Assembly: GCA_947460255.1 (NCBI GenBank)
Contig: CANHIS010000030.1
Coordinates: forward strand, 1 to 36,775
Direction: 5' to 3'
Origin: Bacteroidota bacterium
GTDB taxonomy: Bacteria > Bacteroidota > Bacteroidia > M30B66
DNA length: 36,775 nt
Shown here: positions 26,211-34,929 of the stretch, piece after piece
How positions within the stretch are numbered: position 1 is the first letter of the stretch
How the letters are laid out: each line of letters opens with the position of its first letter
The notes under the pieces: model-generated
What the model was told of the DNA's origin: nothing
Database searches by the model: none
The model's input: only the letters and a program-made list of their open reading frames with translations
Made by a program: the position numbers and the translations under genes

Positions 26211-26245
26211 CAGCACTCAATTTTGAGTCAACAACCAATTTTTTT

Positions 26246-27940
26246 ATGAAAACACAAATTACCAAAATGGCTGCTTTGGCAATTATTGCTTTGGCTGCTA
26301 ACACCCAGGCATCTGCTCAGCTAGCGTCTCAGCAGAACCTTGGAGAAGCGTGTGGATGTCCTCCAGTGGCATCAAGAACTACAGTTTCTATGTCAACATT
26401 AGCTACCATCGGTGGTGCTAATGATGGCGATTTAACTGCTACCAATACGATCTTAACTTGTGACAAGACGTATATCCTTGACAACAAAATTTATGTACCT
26501 GCTGGTAAGACTCTAACCATTCAGCCAGGTACAGTAATTAAAGGTGCTCCAACTGGAACTACTTTGGCTGCGAATGCTATCCTTGTAATGCGTGATGGTA
26601 AAATCTTCGCTAGCGGAACAGAAAGCTGCCCTATCGTTTTCACTGCTCAAGCAGATCCACTCGATGGTACTTACGCTTTGACTAACAAAGGTCAGTGGGG
26701 TGGTATCGTAATTCTTGGAAAAGCAACCAATAACTTAACTACAGCTGCAAACTACAGCCCAACTGGTGCTGCTGGTTTCTTCGGTACAGCTCAAGTTGGT
26801 GGCGTTAACTCTGTAAATGGTGGTGATGGTATTGGTTTCATCGAAGGTTTCACTTCAGCAGATGCACGTAACTTATACGGTATGCCTCCAGGCCAAGCAG
26901 ACGATAACGATAACTCTGGTGTTATTCGTTATGTATCTATTCGTCACGCTGGAGCTTCTGTAGGAGCTAACAACGAGTTGAATGGTCTTACTTTAGGTTC
27001 AGTAGGTCGCGGAACTACAATCGAAAACCTTGAAGTTGTTGCGAACGACGATGATGGTGTTGAGCCATTCGGAGGTACTGTGAACATGAAATATCTAACA
27101 TTGATGTTCAATAACGACGACAACTTTGACTATGACTTAGGTTACACTGGTAAAGTTCAGTTCATGCTTTCTGTTAAGCTTGATGCTGCAACTTTCACAG
27201 GTGGAGATAGCGGTATCGAAGCTGATGGTGACGATAACAAAGCAAATCCAACTTTGCTTTCTCGTGCTACTATCTACAATTCAACTTTCATTGGTAACGG
27301 TTCTAACACAACTCCAACAGGTGGTGGATCTGGTCCTTGGGCGATCAACGCAAAAGAAAAAGTTGAAGGTTCAATCTACAGCTCAATCTTTGCTAACTAC
27401 CGTTCAGGTTTGAACTTGATCAAATCAATGGGAACTAGAACAGGTACTGCTGAGTCTTACCACAACTGGAGAGGTCTTAACACTGCAGGTAATGCAATTA
27501 CTCCTACTTTAGTTATTGAGTGTAATACATTCGTTGGTAACACTGCTTCTTTAACTGTAGGTGGATCTACTGCTAACCTTGTTGCTGGTGATGAGGCAAA
27601 ATTCCTTGCTGATGGTAACGTTGTAGCAGCTACTGTTGCTGGTTTAGATTTCAACTTTGCTGCTTCTGGAACAACTGTTTCTGATCAGTACAATGCAGTA
27701 CCAAGCCCACAATTGGCTTCTACTTGTGTTCCTCCTGCTGATGGATTCTTCGTTTCTACAAACTACCGTGGTGCTTTCAAACCAGGTCAAACTTCTTGGT
27801 TGTCTAACTGGTCTTACTCAGCTCTTTTAGATGCTACTAACGGTCTAGTTGCTTGTCCTACCGACATCAACAAAGACGGTCAAACCAACACAAACGACTT
27901 CCTTGATCTAGTTGGTCAATTCGGAACTTCTTGCGACTAA
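26246..27940 (+). CDS. secreted beta-helix-like protein with C-terminal dockerin-like calcium loop
   Basis: A 564-residue protein. The signal peptide ends TQASAQ (residue ~25). Most of the protein looks like a repetitive right-handed beta-helix or related surface fold: LDNKIYVPAGKTLTIQPGTV, GQWGGIVILGKA, GVIRYVSIRHAGAS, NLEVVANDDDGVEPFGG and NNDDNFDYDLGYTG. The C-terminus (residues 537-564) contains DINKDGQTNTND, a complete 12-residue EF-hand-type loop (Asp540, Asn542, Asp544, Asp551) followed by FLDLVGQFG, as in one half of a type I dockerin. A cysteine lies on each side. There is no T9SS sorting domain, so its route across the outer membrane is unclear. Codon use is strongly biased (Ala GCT, Gly GGT, Thr ACT), suggesting high expression. 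The next gene starts 40 bases later with no terminator. Confidence 0.85.
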   Translation: MKTQITKMAALAIIALAANTQASAQLASQQNLGEACGCPPVASRTTVSMSTLATIGGANDGDLTATNTILTCDKTYILDNKIYVPAGKTLTIQPGTVIKGAPTGTTLAANAILVMRDGKIFASGTESCPIVFTAQADPLDGTYALTNKGQWGGIVILGKATNNLTTAANYSPTGAAGFFGTAQVGGVNSVNGGDGIGFIEGFTSADARNLYGMPPGQADDNDNSGVIRYVSIRHAGASVGANNELNGLTLGSVGRGTTIENLEVVANDDDGVEPFGGTVNMKYLTLMFNNDDNFDYDLGYTGKVQFMLSVKLDAATFTGGDSGIEADGDDNKANPTLLSRATIYNSTFIGNGSNTTPTGGGSGPWAINAKEKVEGSIYSSIFANYRSGLNLIKSMGTRTGTAESYHNWRGLNTAGNAITPTLVIECNTFVGNTASLTVGGSTANLVAGDEAKFLADGNVVAATVAGLDFNFAASGTTVSDQYNAVPSPQLASTCVPPADGFFVSTNYRGAFKPGQTSWLSNWSYSALLDATNGLVACPTDINKDGQTNTNDFLDLVGQFGTSCD

Positions 27941-27980
27941 TTATCACAAACCAAAACCTTAAATAATAGAACTTTCTATC

Positions 27981-30900
27981 ATGAAAAAATTAATGTTAGG
28001 CCTTGGTTTGCTTTTGTCGGCAGGCTTGGTTAACGCACAAAATGGTCTTGAGAGCATCATCGTAGAGAAATACTACGTATCGAATGCTGTTGATGCCGCT
28101 GGTTCAGTTGGAACACTTCCAACAGGATCTGTTACTTACCGTTTCTATGTTGACATGTTGCCAGGATACAAATTCCAGGCTGCATACGGTGCACCAGCTG
28201 GTGGCGACGTACTTACGTTCTCAACAACTACTACATTCTTCAACAACGAAGACCGTGGTGCTGCAACTCCTACTTACACTAAAACTCAAGCACGCGGAAA
28301 TTCTGTAATGCTAGATTCATGGTTGTCGGCTGGTGGAGCTGCTGTTGGAAACTTTGGTGTTTTGAAATCAGAAGATGATGGTGTTGCTACTGTAGTAAAC
28401 AACTCTTCTCCAGTAATGCTTCAGAATGCTGATGCTTCTGCAGGTATTCCTTTAACTACGCAAGATGGTCTTTTATTAGGATCTCCTTCTTCTGTAACTT
28501 TCGTAGGTCAAGCTGAGCCTCAAGCTCTTGCTGCATTAGATGCTACAAGCCAAGCAGGTTCTTTGTATCAATTAACTGATGGTGCTTGGTCATCATTGGT
28601 TGGTGCTACTGGCCCAACTGCAACAAACCGTGTATTAATTGCACAAATCACTACTGATGGTATCCTTTCTTACGCGTTGAACATCCAGATCGGAACTCCA
28701 ACTGGTGGTGTTGAGCGTTACGTTCACGACACTCCAACTGGTGCTGAGATCGATATCGCTTCTTTGTCAGGAACTTTGGGAGCTCCAAACACGCTTCCTA
28801 CAGTATCTATCACTTCACCAACTAACGGTCAAGGTTTCATTACTGGTTCTACCATCAACATCGCTGCTACTGCTGCTGATGCTAATGGTTCTGTTGCTTC
28901 TGTTGCTTTCTTCAACGATGGCGTTCTTATTTCAACAGATAACACTGCTCCTTACGAAGCTTCTTACACTGGAACAACTGGAACAGATGTTCTTACTGCT
29001 GTAGTAACTGATAACGAAGGTGCAACTGTAACTTCTGCTGGTGTTACAATCAACATCGCGAGCAATCCTCCACCATCAGTATCTATCACTGCTCCAACAG
29101 CAGGTGCTTCTTTCATCACTGGTGATGTTGTAAACATTACTGCAACTGCAACCGATAACGGAAGCGTAACTGGTGTTGAGTTCTTCGTAGATGGTAACTT
29201 GTTGTCTACTGATAACACTGCTCCATACGCAGCTACTTACACTTCAACTTTGGGTAACCACTTGATCACTGCTCGTGCAACTGACAATGCTGGTCTTCAA
29301 GCTACATCTGCTGCTGTTTCGATCGTTGTTGTAAACAACATTCCTCCAACTGCAGCTTTAACTTCACCAGCTGCTGGTTCATTGTTCACTGCTCCTGCAG
29401 TAGTAGCAATTTCTGCTAACGCATCTGATGCTGACGGTACTGTTACGCAAGTTGAGTTTTTCGTAAACAACGTATCAATCGGTGTAGATAACTCTGCTCC
29501 ATATTCAATTAACTGGACAAGCGTAATCGGAAATGCAAGCATCGTTGCTAGATCAACAGACAACCGTGGAGCGGTTACAGCTTCTGCTGCTGTAGTTCTT
29601 AGCATCGCAGATCCAAATGCACTTCCTTACAACATTGGTTCTTCAGTAAACGCTTGTAACGATACTTCATTCTGCTTGCCATTAAACGTGGTTGACACAG
29701 TAGCTAACATTATCGGTTACGACGTTGTTTTGAATTTCGATCCTACACGTGTAACTCCAACTGGAGTTGTTACAGTTGCTTCTGATTTGGTTAACGCTTC
29801 TTTCACTGAAGTAAGTAACTCAATCAACCAAGTTGCTGGAACAATGAACATATCTGTTTATTTCAACGGTTCAGCTCCTGCTTCAACTCGTTTTGCTGGT
29901 GCAGGTGAATTGTTCTGCGTACAGTTTACTAAAAATGCTGGATTTGCTCCAGATGATACTGCAAGCTTTACTGTTCCTTTCCTACAGGAATCATACTTTA
30001 CAGGTGTTCAGTCTAAGCTAGTACAAGAAGGTGACTATGTATCTTTCCGTGACTCTTTGTACACAGGTACTTTGAAGCTTTGGTCTGATAACAGCGTTAT
30101 TCCATACAACGTTGCTAATCCTAACGAATTCTTGATCACTAATATCCGTGGTACAGATGCAAATTGTGCAAACCCATCAGTAGTAGCAGTTCAACCTGAT
30201 ACAAACGGTGTATTTGTTTACAGTTCATTCAATGGTTTGAGCATCAACATCGACAAAGACATCCTAGGAACAACAGATGTTCAGGCTGTAGTTAACGGTT
30301 TCGACGCTTTATTGGCTCGTCGTGTTCTCATCAATGACGTAACATTGGTTCCATCAATCTACCAAATGGTTGCTATGGATGTAAACATCGATGGTGTTGT
30401 AAGTGCAGGAGACGTTTCTCAAATCAATCAGCGTGCTGTATTGTTCATTCCTGAATTCAAGCAAGCTTGGAACTACGACATCAACGGAGTATCAAACGGT
30501 TCTTTGTCGAAAGACTGGTTGTTCATCGATTCTTCAACTGTAGCTTCAACTCCAGCTTACTCTATCTCTGCAACTTACCCTGCAAATGATGGTGTTGGTT
30601 TCTCTAAATCAGTTGTTCCAACAATTGATTTCTGCTTGCCAATTATCGTTGCTGATTTCGCAAATTGTCCTGACTACACTCCAGAAACTTATGTAGGTAT
30701 CATGGTAGGTGATGTTAATGGTGACGTTGCAACAGCTAACCCAAGTGCTGGTTTCAAATCAGCTACAGAAAAAGTGATCTTCGATCTAAACCGTGCAGTT
30801 TATACAGCAAATTCAGTTGAAGTTCCTGTAACTGTTATGTCTTTGGATGCTATCAACGCTATCGACTTCTCTTTGAAGTTCAACGAAAACAAACTTTCTT

Positions 30901-31391
30901 TTGCTGGTGTAACTGGTGTTGCTTCTAACTTAGAAGCATTGAGCCACTTCAACACAAACGACAAAACGCTTCGTTTCACTTCAAGTTCACTTGACAATGT
31001 TGACGCTGCTCGTGCAGTTGCATTTGTAAAATTCAACATGAACGGTTCAGTTGATGCTTCTGATTTGATGAACACATTTGGTTACATCAACGGTACTCAA
31101 GCTGAAGTAGAAGTTATCGGTAACTTCGTAACAGGAATTAGCGCAAACGATTACAACGAGGTTGTAGCGGTATTCCCTAACCCAGCTACAAGTGTTGTTA
31201 ACGTTATCGCTCCAGAAGCAACTTCTATCCAAATGATGGATGCTGCTGGTCGTGTTATTTCTGAATCAGTTTCAGTTCCTGCAGGTCAAACACACAGCAT
31301 TTCAACTTCTGAATTTGCTGCAGGTGTTTACTTCGTAAAAATCAGCAACAACAATTTCTCAGTAATGAAGAAAGTTGTTGTTAACAAGTAA
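27981..31391 (+). CDS. T9SS type A protein with shared N-domain, Ig repeats and cohesin-like modules; paralog family member 3
   Basis: A 1136-residue protein. The signal peptide ends LVNAQ. Residues 20-265 are the shared domain of unknown function (NGLESIIVEKYYVS, FYVDMLPGYKFQAAYGAP, FFNNEDRGA), much closer to member 1 than to member 2. Residues ~270-545 are three bacterial Ig-like repeats of about 90 residues (SITSPTNGQ, VAFFNDGVLISTDNTAPY and equivalents). Residues ~547-690 look cohesin-like (GYDVVLNFDPTRVTP), then comes a dockerin-like loop DVNIDGVVSAGD (Asp800, Asn802, Asp804, Asp811) and a partial one (GDVNGD, ~912). A second cohesin-like segment spans ~930-1050 (IDFSLKFNENKLSFAGV). The type A sorting domain begins at VFPNPATSVVNV. 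Codon use matches its upstream neighbour: extreme GCT/GGT/GTT/ACT preference. It is probably an abundant surface protein that can bind partners. A very strong terminator follows. Confidence 0.87.
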   Translation: MKKLMLGLGLLLSAGLVNAQNGLESIIVEKYYVSNAVDAAGSVGTLPTGSVTYRFYVDMLPGYKFQAAYGAPAGGDVLTFSTTTTFFNNEDRGAATPTYTKTQARGNSVMLDSWLSAGGAAVGNFGVLKSEDDGVATVVNNSSPVMLQNADASAGIPLTTQDGLLLGSPSSVTFVGQAEPQALAALDATSQAGSLYQLTDGAWSSLVGATGPTATNRVLIAQITTDGILSYALNIQIGTPTGGVERYVHDTPTGAEIDIASLSGTLGAPNTLPTVSITSPTNGQGFITGSTINIAATAADANGSVASVAFFNDGVLISTDNTAPYEASYTGTTGTDVLTAVVTDNEGATVTSAGVTINIASNPPPSVSITAPTAGASFITGDVVNITATATDNGSVTGVEFFVDGNLLSTDNTAPYAATYTSTLGNHLITARATDNAGLQATSAAVSIVVVNNIPPTAALTSPAAGSLFTAPAVVAISANASDADGTVTQVEFFVNNVSIGVDNSAPYSINWTSVIGNASIVARSTDNRGAVTASAAVVLSIADPNALPYNIGSSVNACNDTSFCLPLNVVDTVANIIGYDVVLNFDPTRVTPTGVVTVASDLVNASFTEVSNSINQVAGTMNISVYFNGSAPASTRFAGAGELFCVQFTKNAGFAPDDTASFTVPFLQESYFTGVQSKLVQEGDYVSFRDSLYTGTLKLWSDNSVIPYNVANPNEFLITNIRGTDANCANPSVVAVQPDTNGVFVYSSFNGLSINIDKDILGTTDVQAVVNGFDALLARRVLINDVTLVPSIYQMVAMDVNIDGVVSAGDVSQINQRAVLFIPEFKQAWNYDINGVSNGSLSKDWLFIDSSTVASTPAYSISATYPANDGVGFSKSVVPTIDFCLPIIVADFANCPDYTPETYVGIMVGDVNGDVATANPSAGFKSATEKVIFDLNRAVYTANSVEVPVTVMSLDAINAIDFSLKFNENKLSFAGVTGVASNLEALSHFNTNDKTLRFTSSSLDNVDAARAVAFVKFNMNGSVDASDLMNTFGYINGTQAEVEVIGNFVTGISANDYNEVVAVFPNPATSVVNVIAPEATSIQMMDAAGRVISESVSVPAGQTHSISTSEFAAGVYFVKISNNNFSVMKKVVVNK
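28789..29611 (+). repeat. three tandem Ig-like repeats within the 1136-residue gene
   Basis: Three in-frame units of about 90 codons begin near 28789, 29065 and 29335. Shared features are a (V/A)SIT(S/A)PT-like opening, a V(A/E)FF(N/V)(D/N) strand, the phrase (S)TDNTAPY or VDNSAPY, and a closing TDN(E/A/R)GA. They resemble bacterial Ig-like (Big_7-type) domains, normally spacers or carbohydrate- or adhesion-related modules. The DNA of the units is also visibly similar, for example around GATAACACTGCTCC, indicating fairly recent duplication or strong codon constraint. Confidence 0.8.
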
Positions 31392-31416
31392 GATTAACTT
31401 CGGTTAGTTTTTGTTT

Positions 31417-31453
31417 ATAAGCCCCGGTCAGCAGAGCCGGGGCTTATTTTTTT
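31417..31453 (+). terminator. strong intrinsic terminator after the 1136-residue gene
   Basis: ATAAGCCCCGG (31417-31427) and CCGGGGCTTAT (31437-31447) form a perfect 11-base-pair stem with a 9-base loop, followed by a run of T. This is the most stable terminator in the window, consistent with a highly transcribed gene pair. Confidence 0.95.
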
Positions 31454-31959
31454 AAATTAACTTTTAAATATTACAATGAATTCAATTATATCTGCTAGTG
31501 CATTATTTCTTATTCAATTCATTGATATCGTTGAATAATTTACCAAGGTCTTATGAATATTCAATTTCTGATTTCATTGCGCATCGCCAAATAAATGCTA
31601 GATATTCAAGTAAAAATTATGAGAATAAAAAATCTAAATCCTTAATTTCTAAAAATAATTGCAGAAAAGAATTAAATAAATAACTGAAATTAAAGAACAA
31701 CGAATGTGTATTAAAAGCCAAAATATCAAATAACTACAGCATTAATTCATTAACGTATTGGTAACAATCAAGTGATAGCTTGCTTATAATTTGTTGATAC
31801 TTTCGCCCGTGAGGGAAAGCACGATTTTCAAACAAAAGGCTAACACACCAATTAATCATTTATTTATTTTAATTGCTCAATTAATTATTCAATTATGGAT
31901 GCTGTATTCAAATTTTATTCTTCTATGAAATCTAACAGACATCAAACAATTGTTGAATA
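31454..31959. other. AT-rich intergenic region before the type B sorting-domain gene
   Basis: About 500 bases without a credible gene. A 61-codon frame at 31498-31683 is only Asn, Ser, Lys and Ile codons typical of AT-rich noncoding DNA. Near 31798 is a possible -7 element. The last ~150 bases are rich in AATTAATTATT-type sequence and probably form the leader of the gene at 31960. Confidence 0.5.
31798..31805 (+). promoter_or_regulatory. possible -7 element (TACTTTCG)
   Basis: TACTTTCG differs from TAnnTTTG at one base and has the same TTCG ending as the element before nuoJ. It would give the gene at 31960 a leader of about 150 bases. The -33 box is unclear (a TTG lies 15 bases upstream). 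Confidence 0.3.
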
Positions 31960-34929
31960 ATGACTTCATCTAGAATCTCAAAGCTAAGTTTCTCTTCAAT
32001 ATTAAACTTAGCTTCTGCATTTAAAGGGATAAAAAATTCTTTGAAATTTATTCCGCATTTAATTGCAATTTGTGTGTTTAGTTTAACTGCTCTTCCTGCT
32101 AATTCAACGGCACTCCCTACAGCTGCAGCAGTAATCGATTTAAATGATACTATTTTTATTGATGTCGAAAATGCAATTGTTGGAGCTGGTTTTATTGATT
32201 ATCCTGTTTACATTAATTCTGATGATCCTATTCAAACAATGGATTTTCAGTTTTTCTTTAACAATGCCGAATTTACATTTAGCAGCATTATCAATGTTGC
32301 AGGAATTGAAACCGTTTTAGGCAACGTGGGTCCAGATGCTGCCTCTGGTGGATTTATTGAATTCCGATTCACATCGCTCGATATCGGATCAACTTATCCA
32401 AATGGAACAACATTGGTTTTTCTTCGCTTCAATACCACCTCCACTGTTCCTTGCGAACTTAACCCAGTTATCAATCAGTTTTCTGTAATAAAATTAGGCA
32501 CACTCAACGCCATCGGAAACGCACAAGCCACTATACTAGGATGCGCAAATCCACCTGCGGCAGCTGGTGCAGACCAAGAAATTTGTGGCGCAGAAGCTAC
32601 ATTGCAAGGCAACGAACCATTTATTGGTGCAGGTTCTTGGAGTGTAATCTTAGGAACTGCCACTGTACAAGATCCAAATCTTCCAAACACAAACGTAATT
32701 GGATTGTCGCCAGGCATCAACACTTTTCGTTGGACTATGCCTGCCACAAGCAATTCGCCAGTTACGTTCGACGATGTAACAATCACACGCTACGAAATTC
32801 CGAGCACATCGGTTGCTGGAGAAAATATCATACTGTGTTTGTCCAATGGCGTTTTAAATGCTGAAACACCAACTGTTGGTTCAGGTATTTGGGAAATCGT
32901 TCAAGGATCTGCCGTTTTCGAAGACGAAACCAGTCCGTTCTCTAGCGTCTCTAGTCTAACACCTGGCGACAATATTTTCAGCTGGACCGTTACAAACGGA
33001 ACTTGCCCCGAATCAACATCACAAGTAATTGTTTTTAGAAAAGATTCAGTTTACGCTGGTATTGATCAAACAATTTGCGCCGACACCATTACACTCGGTG
33101 CTGCAGAACCTGCAGAAGGAACTGGTGTTTGGTCGGTGATTTCAGGCGATGGAACATTTGCAGATGCAACACTCTTCAATACAATTGTTACCAATCTTGC
33201 AGCAGGAGAAAATGTTTTTCAGTGGACCGTTACAGGCAGCAATTGCCCCGATTCAACAGATCAAGTTTCAATTGTAATTCAGTGCAACATTCCTCCAGTA
33301 CTCATTAACGATCTTGTTGAATTACTCGAAGACGGCGATGGAAGCGGTAACATTCTAGACAATGGAGACAATGATCCTGATGGAACTACACTCTTGGTAA
33401 GCACAACAGCGCTAAGCGGACCATCAAATGGAACCATTACCATCAATTCTGATGGAAGTTTCACATACACACCCGATCTAAACTTTTACGGCTCCGATAC
33501 AGTACTCATCGAAGTTTGTGATCAAGGCCTTCCGCTTCCCGGCATTTGTGGAGTAGACACCTTGATTGTTTCAGTGTTGCCAGTTAACGACGCGCCAACA
33601 GTTGAAAATGAGAACATTGTTGTTTTAGCAGGTGTACTTTACAATGGAAACCTTTTAGACAACGACTCAGACATTGAAAACACAACCCTCACTGTTGATC
33701 CAATTGTTGTAGATGATGCCAACAACGGTGTATTTACTTTCAACAGCGACGGATCTTTCAGCTACACTGCCGATGCAGGTTTCACAGGCTTCGACACAGT
33801 AATTGTTTCTGTTTGTGATTCAGGTTTCCCATTGCCTGCCATCTGTGTTAATGATACTATTGTATTCGATGTTCAAGCGTTCACTTTGGTTGTTTTTGCG
33901 GGTGATGACATCACAATCTGCGATTCAACATACTTCTTAGAAGGTTCAGAAATTCCAGCTGGAGGTACAGGTACTTGGACGCAAGTCACAGGAACTGGAG
34001 CGTTTGTCGATCCTACATTGGCTTTGGCAGAAGTAAACAATCTAAATCCTGGTGAAAACACCTTCGTTTGGACAGTTTCATTGGGCAACGTTACAGTATC
34101 CGATACAGTTGTGGTTACAGTGAGTGAACCTGTTGCTCAGGCTGTTGCAGGATCAGATCAAGATGTTTGTTTGAATGAAGCTTTGTTAAACGCTACGGCT
34201 CCAGTAATTGGAACTGGTGTTTGGAGCATATTCTCCGGATCATCGATCATTGTTGATCCAAACTCAAATACAACCGCAGTAAATGAACTAAGTCTTGAAA
34301 ACACTTTCATCTGGACCGTTTCAAATGGGGCTTGTAGCTCTTCAGATTCAGTGACAATCAACCGCTTGGAACAACCATTTGTAAATGTAGGATCAGATAC
34401 TTCGATTTGTGCTTTCGAATTACCAATCAACCTTCCAATTACGGTAACTGGCACAGCAACTTGGACTTGGGATGTGCTTGCAGGAACAGCGCTAATTGAT
34501 GGTGCACTTTCTACCTCTCCAACCTTCTCAGGTTTGACTGCAGAGATTACAAATACTTTGGTGCTTACCGCACAAAATGGAAACTGTATTGCTACCGATA
34601 CATTAAACATCACCTTATTTAGCGATGAGTCTGACCTCTGTACAAGCCAAGAAATATACATCCCTGAAGGGTTCTCTCCAAATGGTGATGGTGTGTTTGA
34701 CTTTTTTGAAATCCTAAATCTCAACGGAAGAAATGCGGAGGTTAGAGTTTATAATCGTTGGGGTAATCTTGTTTATGAAAGCCTCGACTATCAAAACAAT
34801 TGGGGAGGCACCTCAGATATAGGCTTACAATTCGGAGGTAACAATTTGCCAGAAGGCACATACTTCTACCAAATTCAAATCGAAGGTGAAACTGAAATCA
34901 GAAACGGCATTTTGACAATATGGAGATAA
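31960..34929 (+). CDS. large surface protein with T9SS type B (gliding-motility-associated) C-terminal domain
   Basis: A 989-residue protein. A long N-terminal leader (residues 1-50, hydrophobic core IPHLIAICVFSLTALPA) serves as signal peptide. Residues ~60-195 are a cohesin-like or similar beta-sandwich (VPVY-like FIDYPVYINSDDPIQTMDFQ is the key part). Six PKD-like repeats of ~80 residues follow at about 204, 286, 366, 648, 730 and 810, each with AG.DQ..C, a G.G.W strand and a closing F.WTV..G.C. Two cadherin/VCBS-like modules (~445-640, NDPDGTTLLV, NSDGSFTYTPDLNFYGSD) split them. Residues ~896-989 are the type B sorting domain (IYIPEGFSPNGDGVFDFFEI, VYNRWGNLVYES, LPEGTYFYQI). Proteins of this class include SprB-like adhesins and usually depend on a SprF partner, which is encoded immediately downstream with overlap. 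Confidence 0.92.
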   Translation: MTSSRISKLSFSSILNLASAFKGIKNSLKFIPHLIAICVFSLTALPANSTALPTAAAVIDLNDTIFIDVENAIVGAGFIDYPVYINSDDPIQTMDFQFFFNNAEFTFSSIINVAGIETVLGNVGPDAASGGFIEFRFTSLDIGSTYPNGTTLVFLRFNTTSTVPCELNPVINQFSVIKLGTLNAIGNAQATILGCANPPAAAGADQEICGAEATLQGNEPFIGAGSWSVILGTATVQDPNLPNTNVIGLSPGINTFRWTMPATSNSPVTFDDVTITRYEIPSTSVAGENIILCLSNGVLNAETPTVGSGIWEIVQGSAVFEDETSPFSSVSSLTPGDNIFSWTVTNGTCPESTSQVIVFRKDSVYAGIDQTICADTITLGAAEPAEGTGVWSVISGDGTFADATLFNTIVTNLAAGENVFQWTVTGSNCPDSTDQVSIVIQCNIPPVLINDLVELLEDGDGSGNILDNGDNDPDGTTLLVSTTALSGPSNGTITINSDGSFTYTPDLNFYGSDTVLIEVCDQGLPLPGICGVDTLIVSVLPVNDAPTVENENIVVLAGVLYNGNLLDNDSDIENTTLTVDPIVVDDANNGVFTFNSDGSFSYTADAGFTGFDTVIVSVCDSGFPLPAICVNDTIVFDVQAFTLVVFAGDDITICDSTYFLEGSEIPAGGTGTWTQVTGTGAFVDPTLALAEVNNLNPGENTFVWTVSLGNVTVSDTVVVTVSEPVAQAVAGSDQDVCLNEALLNATAPVIGTGVWSIFSGSSIIVDPNSNTTAVNELSLENTFIWTVSNGACSSSDSVTINRLEQPFVNVGSDTSICAFELPINLPITVTGTATWTWDVLAGTALIDGALSTSPTFSGLTAEITNTLVLTAQNGNCIATDTLNITLFSDESDLCTSQEIYIPEGFSPNGDGVFDFFEILNLNGRNAEVRVYNRWGNLVYESLDYQNNWGGTSDIGLQFGGNNLPEGTYFYQIQIEGETEIRNGILTIWR
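32557..34640 (+). repeat. six PKD-like repeats in two blocks
   Basis: About 80-codon units start near 32557, 32812, 33052, 33894, 34145 and 34384, interrupted after the third by two cadherin-like modules. Each has an AGxDQxxC-like opening and an F-WTV-x-G-x-C close; the second and third units share nearly identical DNA around their close (32985 and 33225). The last unit is the most divergent (VGSDTSICAFELP, TWTWDVLAG). Confidence 0.75.

Noticed and set aside
26162-26245. 28-codon upstream extension of the 564-residue protein from a TTG
   Set aside because: The ATG at 26246 begins a normal signal peptide, and the predicted promoter lies inside the extension.
28705-29004. Leucine-rich 99-codon frame within the 1136-residue gene
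   Set aside because: It is an out-of-frame reading of GCT/ACT/GTT-rich codons; the main frame has clear domains throughout.
28789-29611. CRISPR-like or tandem noncoding repeat
   Set aside because: The repetition is in-frame protein-domain duplication (Ig-like units of ~90 codons), not short identical repeats with spacers.
31498-31683. 61-codon plus-strand frame in the gap after the strong terminator
   Set aside because: It is made of Asn, Ser, Lys, Ile and Tyr codons expected from AT-rich noncoding DNA, with no promoter element, recognisable start context or family pattern.
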